Shown here piece after piece: positions 46,922-51,901 of a stretch of 51,901 nucleotides of DNA. Location: assembly GCA_023251805.1 (NCBI GenBank), contig JAHEYB010000022.1:1-51901 (forward strand), written 5' to 3'. Below the pieces are notes generated by a model. That model had not been told where the DNA came from. It made no database searches and was given only the letters and a program-made list of their open reading frames with translations. Numbering within the stretch: position 1 is the first letter of the stretch; the number at the start of each line of letters is the position of its first letter. This stretch comes from Bacteroidota bacterium (lineage in GTDB: Bacteria > Bacteroidota > Bacteroidia > 2-12-FULL-35-15). A program made the translations under genes and the position numbers.

Positions 46922-47368
46922 TTACTCTTGAACTACTTCAAAAGTAACCGTTCCTGATACTTCTTTATGGAAACGAATCGTTGCAGTATACGTACCTACA
47001 GTTTTAATTGCATCTTCGTTCATACTGATATTTTTACGATCCACATCATACCCTAATTTTTTCAAAGAATCTGCTACTTGAACAGTTGTAACTGAACCGA
47101 AAATTTTTCCGGACTCACCCACTTTAGCACCTACTTTTACAACCACATCTTTTAGCTTAGCAACTGATGCTTCTGCAGCAGCTTTTACTTTTTGTTCTTT
47201 GAAAGCACGTTGTTTTACTGTTTCTGTCAACATCTTCTTAGATGAAACAGTTGCCATTTCAGCAAGCTTCTTAGGAATCAAAAAATTTCTTCCGTAACCA
47301 GGTTTTACTTTTACTACGTCATCCTTGTATCCAAGGTTTTTAACGTCTTGTTTTAAAATTACTTCCAT
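46922..47368 (-). CDS. rplI: 50S ribosomal protein L9
   Basis: A 148-residue protein. The N-terminal rRNA-binding domain MEVILKQDVKNLGYKDDVVKVKPGYGRNFLIPKKLAEMA is the family signature, followed by the long connecting helix and the C-terminal domain (KIFGSVTTVQVADSLKKLG). Last gene of rpsF-rpsR-rplI. Confidence 0.98.
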   Translation of the reverse strand: MEVILKQDVKNLGYKDDVVKVKPGYGRNFLIPKKLAEMATVSSKKMLTETVKQRAFKEQKVKAAAEASVAKLKDVVVKVGAKVGESGKIFGSVTTVQVADSLKKLGYDVDRKNISMNEDAIKTVGTYTATIRFHKEVSGTVTFEVVQE

Positions 47369-47376
47369 GTCTCTTC

Positions 47377-47643
47377 TTATTTTAACATATCAGCAACATA
47401 AGGCAATAAGGCTAAGTGACGAGCACGCTTAACTGCTTTAGAAACTTTACGTTGATATTTAACTGATGTACCCGTTAATCTACGAGGTAAAATTTTACCT
47501 TGCTCATTGATAAATTTCAATAAGAATTGAGGGTCTTTGTAATCGATATACTTAATTCCGCTTTTTTTGAAGCGACAGTATTTCTTTTTCTTCACGTCCA
47601 CTGTGGGAGGTGCAAGATATCTGATTTCTGAATTTTCTGCCAT
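47377..47643 (-). CDS. rpsR: 30S ribosomal protein S18
   Basis: An 88-residue protein. The core [28 protein letters not shown] and [17 protein letters not shown] is complete. An N-terminal extension of about 18 residues with [11 protein letters not shown] is typical for the phylum. Eight bases from rplI. Confidence 0.98.
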   Translation of the reverse strand: MAENSEIRYLAPPTVDVKKKKYCRFKKSGIKYIDYKDPQFLLKFINEQGKILPRRLTGTSVKYQRKVSKAVKRARHLALLPYVADMLK

Positions 47644-47733
47644 TTTTTAATTTTTGAATTGTTACTTTTTTGAATTCTTGATTTGAAAAATTTTATTCTA
47701 AAAATTTATAAATCTAAAATTCTACAATTTACC

Positions 47734-48075
47734 TTAAGCTACTACTTTTGCTTTGTTTCTGCTTTTTATGCTGTAAGCAACTGCATGTTTATCCAGTGCA
47801 ACAGTTAAAAAACGCAGTAAACGCTCATCACGTTTGTAAGCTACTTCTAACTCAGCAATAAAAGCTGCCGGTCCTTGAAATTCAAACAAATGGTAAAATC
47901 CAGTTGTCTTCTTTTGAATTGGGTACTGCAATTTGCGCAATCCCCAAGCATTCTCGGCTACAATTTTGCAACCATTGTCTGTAAGTAACTTTTTGTACTT
48001 ACTTACCGTCTCCTTTGCCTGTTCATCAGACAAAACGGGAGTCATAATGAAGACGGTTTCATAATGTTTTAGCAT
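47734..48075 (-). CDS. rpsF: 30S ribosomal protein S6
   Basis: A 113-residue protein. HYETVFIMTPVLSDEQ at the start, the AWGLRKLQYPIQKKTTGFYHLFEF centre and RDERLLRFLTVALDKHA are the family blocks. First gene of the operon; a 90-base AT-rich, phrase-repeat-like spacer (47644-47733) separates it from rpsR. Confidence 0.98.
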   Translation of the reverse strand: MLKHYETVFIMTPVLSDEQAKETVSKYKKLLTDNGCKIVAENAWGLRKLQYPIQKKTTGFYHLFEFQGPAAFIAELEVAYKRDERLLRFLTVALDKHAVAYSIKSRNKAKVVA

Positions 48076-48128
48076 TGTTTTGTAATTTAATTGGTTAATA
48101 ATTAATTCGCCTTTTTCTAAAAGGGACG

Positions 48129-48136
48129 CAAAGATA
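48129..48136 (-). promoter_or_regulatory. -7 promoter box of rpsF-rpsR-rplI
   Basis: TATCTTTG on the minus strand, a perfect TAnnTTTG, 53 bases upstream of rpsF. The first transcribed bases CGTCCCTTTTA match those of tig. Confidence 0.65.
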
Positions 48137-48145
48137 AGAAAAATT

Positions 48146-48160
48146 ATTACAATTTGTAAT
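48146..48160. promoter_or_regulatory. Operator-like palindrome ATTACAATTTGTAAT
   Basis: A perfect 15-bp palindrome (7-bp arms, one central base) centred about 20 bases upstream of the rpsF -7 box, overlapping where the -33 element would lie. It could be a repressor or activator site. Confidence 0.4.
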
Positions 48161-48379
48161 ATAAATATTACATTTTCATAAATGCTTTTAGTCTGATTAT
48201 CAACATATTGAAAAATATATAAGCTTCGTTTTTATGTCAAGCATTTCTATTTTTCATAAAAAATTAGCTAAAAATTAAGATGGAATCAAACTTTGAACTT
48301 TCCACCCTTGAACTTTGAACTAAATTTATCAACCAAAATCCGACTTTTAAACAATCCTCTATTTCTTCATTTTAATACT

Positions 48380-48387
48380 TAGTTTTG
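48380..48387 (+). promoter_or_regulatory. -7 promoter box of dnaX
   Basis: TAGTTTTG, a full TAnnTTTG match, 11 bases before the dnaX ATG. Confidence 0.5.
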
Positions 48388-48398
48388 TCATATAAATT

Positions 48399-50153
48399 AT
48401 GGAAAATTTTATTGTATCGGCTCGTAAGTACCGCCCGGCAACGTTTAACACTGTTGTTGGACAATCGCATATTACCAATACTTTAAAAAATGCCATCAAA
48501 ACGGAGCACCTTGCTCATGCATTTTTGTTTTGCGGTCCGCGTGGTGTAGGAAAAACAACTTGTGCACGAATTTTAGCTAAAACAATTAATTGCACCAATC
48601 GTACTTCAGAAGTAGAAGCCTGCGATAAATGTGAATCTTGCGAGTCCTTTAACAGTGGTGCTTCTCTCAATGTTTTTGAGTTGGATGCCGCTTCCAACAA
48701 TTCGGTAGATGACATCAGAAATTTAGTTGATCAAGTACGCTTTGCTCCACAATTAGGAACTCATAAAGTGTATATCATTGATGAAGTTCACATGTTATCT
48801 TCAGCAGCTTTCAATGCCTTTTTGAAAACATTAGAGGAACCACCTAAGCATGCTATTTTTATTTTAGCAACCACTGAAAAACATAAAATTATTCCAACCA
48901 TTTTATCGCGCTGTCAGATTTTTGATTTCAATAGAATTCAAATTGACGACATCGCAAATCATTTAGCATACATTGCAGGAAACGAAAATATTACTGCCGA
49001 AAAAGATGCATTGCACATCATCGCTCAAAAAGCTGATGGCGCCTTACGTGACGCCTGTTCCATTTTTGATCAAATTGTAAGTTTTGCAGGAAATAATGTA
49101 ACTTATAAAGCAGTAATTGACAACTTAAATATTTTAGATTACGATTATTATTTTAAAGTAACTGATGCTATTTTAACTGAAAATATTTCTAGTGCATTAT
49201 TGCTTTTTAACGAAATCTTAAACAATGGTTTTGATGGACATAATTTTGTTGCAGGAATGGGTGAACACTTCCGAAATTTATTGGTAGGAAAAGACCCTGA
49301 AACGTTACAACTTTTAGAAGTTGGAACTAACATTCGAGAAAAATACAAAGAGCAATCTGCTAAATGCTCCTTACCCATTTTGGTAAAAGGCTTAACTATT
49401 TTAAACAAAACGGATATCAATTACAAGTCCAGCAAAAATCAACGACTCCAAGTTGAGTTAGCGCTGATGCAACTTTGTTCGCTCAATTCAATTGGAATCG
49501 AGACTGAAAAAAAAAATGACATTCGTTTAAAAATTAATTTGTCTATTCCTCAAAAAAATTCAGCTAAAGCAGTTGCAGAAAAAGTTGAAACACCAAAAGG
49601 TGAAGCCATCACTTCTTCCATCCCAATTCAAAAAGCGGCACCTGTTGCAGAAATTGCAACCATTGTAAAAAAGCCAATCATCAAAACGATTAGCCCTTCT
49701 ATTAATCAGCATCTGAACAGCGAAAAAAAAACAGATAAAAATAGTATAGAGCTAAATGAGCAAACAAATTTTTCACAACCGAAAAATAATTTCACTCAAG
49801 TACAATTGGAGAGTGTTTGGGAAAAATATGCCAATAGCATAAAAGAAAAAGGCAAAACCAATTTGGCAACAAATCTGCTCAATAAAAAACCACAATTAAA
49901 AGAAAATTTCAACATCGAATTTACGATTAACAATAAATCGATTGAAGAAACAATAAATGAAGATAAAATTGTGTTTTTAGGCTTTTTACGAAAGGAATTA
50001 AGTAATTATTCCATTCAACTTCAGTTAGTCATGAATGCGGTAGAAGACAAAGCAAATTTATATACTGCAACCGACCGCTATAAAAGGCTGGTAGAGAAAA
50101 ACCCTGCTATCAATACCTTCCGTCAAAAATTTGATTTGGATTTAGAATTTTAG
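48399..50153 (+). CDS. dnaX: DNA polymerase III subunit gamma/tau
   Basis: Clamp-loader ATPase. A 584-residue protein. Walker A GPRGVGKTT (46-54), zinc site cysteines 65, 75, 78 and 81 (CTNRTSEVEACDKCESC), Walker B VYIIDEVHML, sensor 1 ATTEKHKI and the arginine-finger SRCQIF. Residues up to about 370 are the AAA+ and collar domains; the rest is a low-complexity linker (about 400-460) and a tau-like C-terminal domain that may contact the polymerase. No obvious slippery heptamer was seen for a programmed gamma/tau frameshift. Confidence 0.95.
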   Translation: MENFIVSARKYRPATFNTVVGQSHITNTLKNAIKTEHLAHAFLFCGPRGVGKTTCARILAKTINCTNRTSEVEACDKCESCESFNSGASLNVFELDAASNNSVDDIRNLVDQVRFAPQLGTHKVYIIDEVHMLSSAAFNAFLKTLEEPPKHAIFILATTEKHKIIPTILSRCQIFDFNRIQIDDIANHLAYIAGNENITAEKDALHIIAQKADGALRDACSIFDQIVSFAGNNVTYKAVIDNLNILDYDYYFKVTDAILTENISSALLLFNEILNNGFDGHNFVAGMGEHFRNLLVGKDPETLQLLEVGTNIREKYKEQSAKCSLPILVKGLTILNKTDINYKSSKNQRLQVELALMQLCSLNSIGIETEKKNDIRLKINLSIPQKNSAKAVAEKVETPKGEAITSSIPIQKAAPVAEIATIVKKPIIKTISPSINQHLNSEKKTDKNSIELNEQTNFSQPKNNFTQVQLESVWEKYANSIKEKGKTNLATNLLNKKPQLKENFNIEFTINNKSIEETINEDKIVFLGFLRKELSNYSIQLQLVMNAVEDKANLYTATDRYKRLVEKNPAINTFRQKFDLDLEF

Positions 50154-50271
50154 GTTATTAACAAATCATTCTGTTTTATCCTAATTGTATGCCTATTCAT
50201 GCAACCTTTTCCTATGCTTTAGCATCTGAATATATACAAGAAACGCTCTATCTATTCTAAACAATCATAGC

Positions 50272-51901
50272 ATGAAAAAAATCGTTCTCTCCTTTGCTCT
50301 TATTGCTTCCTCAAGCTTAATTGCTCAAACTACTGTTAACTTTGGATGTACTGGTGCGCCCGTAAACTGGGTAGTACCACCATGCGTTACAAGTATAAAC
50401 GTAATAGTTGCTGGAGCACAAGGGGGAGGAGCTGCAGCAGGTGGAACAGGCGGATTAGGCGCTACAGTGACTGCAACAGTGGCTGTAACACCTGGAAGTA
50501 CTTTACAAATAAATGTTGGTTGTGTTGGCCCTTGCCCTGGTACTGCATTTGGTGGTGGAGGTGCAGGACAAACTGCCGGTGGTGCTGCATCAAACGTTTC
50601 GTGTGGTGGTGGCGGTGCTTCTGATATTAGAATTAGTCCTTTTGGACTTGGAAATAGATTTATTGTTGCCGGTGGTGGCGGTGGAATTGGTGGCGGAGAT
50701 GCCAATGGTGGCGGAGGTGCTGGAGGCTGCCCAAACGGAACAGCTGGAATTGCTTCCTTTGGTATGGGTGGCGGAGGTGCTACTGCAGCTGCTGGTGGTA
50801 CTGCAGGTCCTCCATGGATTGCTAGCGGTAATCCAGGTGTGGCTGGATCTTTAGGACTTGGTGGTGCTGGTGGCTCCGACCCTTGTTACAACCTAGGACC
50901 CGGTGGTGGTGGAGGTGGTGGATATTATGGCGGTGGTGGAGGTGGTAGCGACTGCTACGGAACTGCTCCTTTAGGTGGCGGTGGAGGTGGCGGTGGATCT
51001 AGCTTAATCCCAGGTGGCGGTGGATGCACTACAGGAAATCATGCCGGAGCCGGACTTGTTTCAATCACTTATACAGGAGGTGCTATTACGCCTACAGTGA
51101 ACTCTCCAACAATTTGTGCTGGAGCAACTGCAACATTAACTGCAACAGGTGGAACTACTTATGCTTGGTCAAATGGTGCCGTTACTAATCCTATTAATGT
51201 TACTCCTGCTACTACTACTTCTTATACTGTTACTGCAACCAGTGCGGGATGTACCGGAACTGTTGTTTCAACTGTTACTGTAAATCCTTTGCCTACCGTT
51301 GTTGCAGAAGCAAATCAAACTTATTGTCCCGGAGCAATTGTTCCTTTAAATAACTTTACCAGTGCGCCTGCCGGTGCTACTTTTACATGGACCAACTCAA
51401 ACACTGCTATTGGCTTAGCTGCTAGCGGAGCAACTAGTGTTCCTTCATTCACTGCAACAAATGGTACCGGAGCAGCTATTACATCTACTATCACTATTAC
51501 TCCTACTCTAGCCGGTTGTACCGGACCTACAAGTACTTATACTATTACTGTAAATCCAACGCCTGTTACAACTGTAAATTCACCTACTATTTGTCCAGGT
51601 GGAACTGCAACATTAACTGCCGCTGGTGCTACTACTTACTCGTGGAGTACAGGTGCTGTTACTAATCCTATTAACGTTACGCCTGCAAGTACTACTTCGT
51701 ATACTGTTACAGGTACTTCATTAACTTGTACTTCTACTGCAGTGGCTACTGTTACTGTTGCTGCTTCGATGGTTGTAACGGTTAATTCCCCTACAATTTG
51801 TGCTGGAGCAACTGCTACTTTAACCGGAACCGGAGGAACTACTTATGCTTGGTCAACCGGTGCTGTTACTAATCCTATTAACGTTACTCCTGCTACCACT
51901 A
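50272..51901 (+). CDS. Surface protein with glycine-rich (ALK/LTK-type) domain and Ig-like repeats, 3'-truncated
   Basis: Opens at ATG 50272 and stays open to the window end (543 codons); its stop lies outside. Signal peptide MKKIVLSFALIASSSLIAQ. A glycine-rich domain from about 22 to 265 contains CGGGGASDIRISP (about 111-123) and Cys-flanked Gly runs, as in the glycine-rich domain shared by ALK/LTK receptors and bacterial exported proteins. It is followed by tandem Ig/PKD-like units starting TVNSPTICAGATATLTA and containing YAWSNGAVTNPINVTPA and TTTSYTVT; units at about 51110 and 51790 are nearly identical in DNA. Probably a large adhesin with a T9SS sorting domain further on (inference). 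Confidence 0.85.
   Translation, partial: MKKIVLSFALIASSSLIAQTTVNFGCTGAPVNWVVPPCVTSINVIVAGAQGGGAAAGGTGGLGATVTATVAVTPGSTLQINVGCVGPCPGTAFGGGGAGQTAGGAASNVSCGGGGASDIRISPFGLGNRFIVAGGGGGIGGGDANGGGGAGGCPNGTAGIASFGMGGGGATAAAGGTAGPPWIASGNPGVAGSLGLGGAGGSDPCYNLGPGGGGGGGYYGGGGGGSDCYGTAPLGGGGGGGGSSLIPGGGGCTTGNHAGAGLVSITYTGGAITPTVNSPTICAGATATLTATGGTTYAWSNGAVTNPINVTPATTTSYTVTATSAGCTGTVVSTVTVNPLPTVVAEANQTYCPGAIVPLNNFTSAPAGATFTWTNSNTAIGLAASGATSVPSFTATNGTGAAITSTITITPTLAGCTGPTSTYTITVNPTPVTTVNSPTICPGGTATLTAAGATTYSWSTGAVTNPINVTPASTTSYTVTGTSLTCTSTAVATVTVAASMVVTVNSPTICAGATATLTGTGGTTYAWSTGAVTNPINVTPATT

Larger units (their letters stand above)
48076..48398. other. Divergent promoter region of rpsF and dnaX
   Basis: A 323-base gap holding the rpsF promoter and 15-bp palindrome, a direct phrase repeat TTGAACTTTCCACCC/TTGAACTTTGAAC at about 48290-48320, and the dnaX -7 box. 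No ORF or RNA gene is apparent. Confidence 0.55.

Noticed and set aside
49500-49560. Programmed frameshift site in dnaX
   Set aside because: There are A-runs around 49507, but no slippery heptamer with a following hairpin that I can support; the full-length frame is intact.
50325-50705. Proline-rich ORF on the minus strand
   Set aside because: It is the antisense image of the glycine-rich codons (GGN to NCC) of the surface-protein gene; no signal, start context or homology.

Overview
The window is AT-rich chromosomal DNA from a member of the Bacteroidota (Bacteroidia/Flavobacteriia-like). Lineage markers visible in the sequence are TAnnTTTG-type -7 promoter boxes, a GSCFA protein, a DUF3127 protein, a DUF151 nuclease fused to a UVR motif, a bacterial GGGP-synthase homologue, a PorV/PorQ-family outer-membrane protein, a TonB-dependent receptor and atpD-atpC standing alone. 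Most of the window is ordinary housekeeping DNA, with a few accessory patches.

Layout. 1-6850: end of a four-helix-bundle (S23-like) gene, etfA, a DUF151/UVR protein, a NupG-type nucleoside permease, thyA-folA, and two paralogous lipoproteins. 6899-10716 (minus): clpX, clpP, tig and a cold-shock protein; clpX carries an in-frame TAG. 10835-15310: three paralogous TPR/transmembrane proteins, the middle one broken by four frameshifts. 15342-15782: tRNA-Leu(UAG), with an 83-bp tandem repeat starting inside its 5' end. 15782-17676: flavin reductase, DUF3127 protein and a lipoprotein. 17697-22566: a membrane operon (flippase-like protein, GT2 glycosyltransferase, OppC-type permease), ruvC, a HIT protein and greA. 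22681-35831 (minus): TonB-dependent receptor, giant secreted protein A, PorV-like protein and giant secreted protein B, which I read as one surface-secretion locus. 36158-44253: small secreted and lipoproteins, ahcY, a WG-repeat protein, a GGGP-synthase homologue plus thiE-like pair, GSCFA, LRR and ribF. 44466-50153: atpD-atpC, a MazG-like protein, rpsF-rpsR-rplI and dnaX. 50272 to the end: the 5' part of a glycine-rich, Ig-like-repeat surface protein that runs off the window.

How the genes work together. tig-clpP-clpX is the usual nascent-chain chaperone and protease set. thyA-folA is the dTMP/folate cycle. The 22.7-35.8 kb block pairs two near-duplicate ~1350-residue exported proteins sharing an unusual C-terminus with a PorV-like protein and a TonB receptor. 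This is the best candidate here for an under-described system, probably a dedicated export/anchoring branch of type IX secretion.

Other unexplained structure: many intergenic spacers are imperfect inverted repeats built from reiterated short phrases; there are several short GC-rich palindromes; and the rpsF and tig promoters share a 21-nt start region. All gene calls rest on reading translated sequence and motifs; no database search was run.
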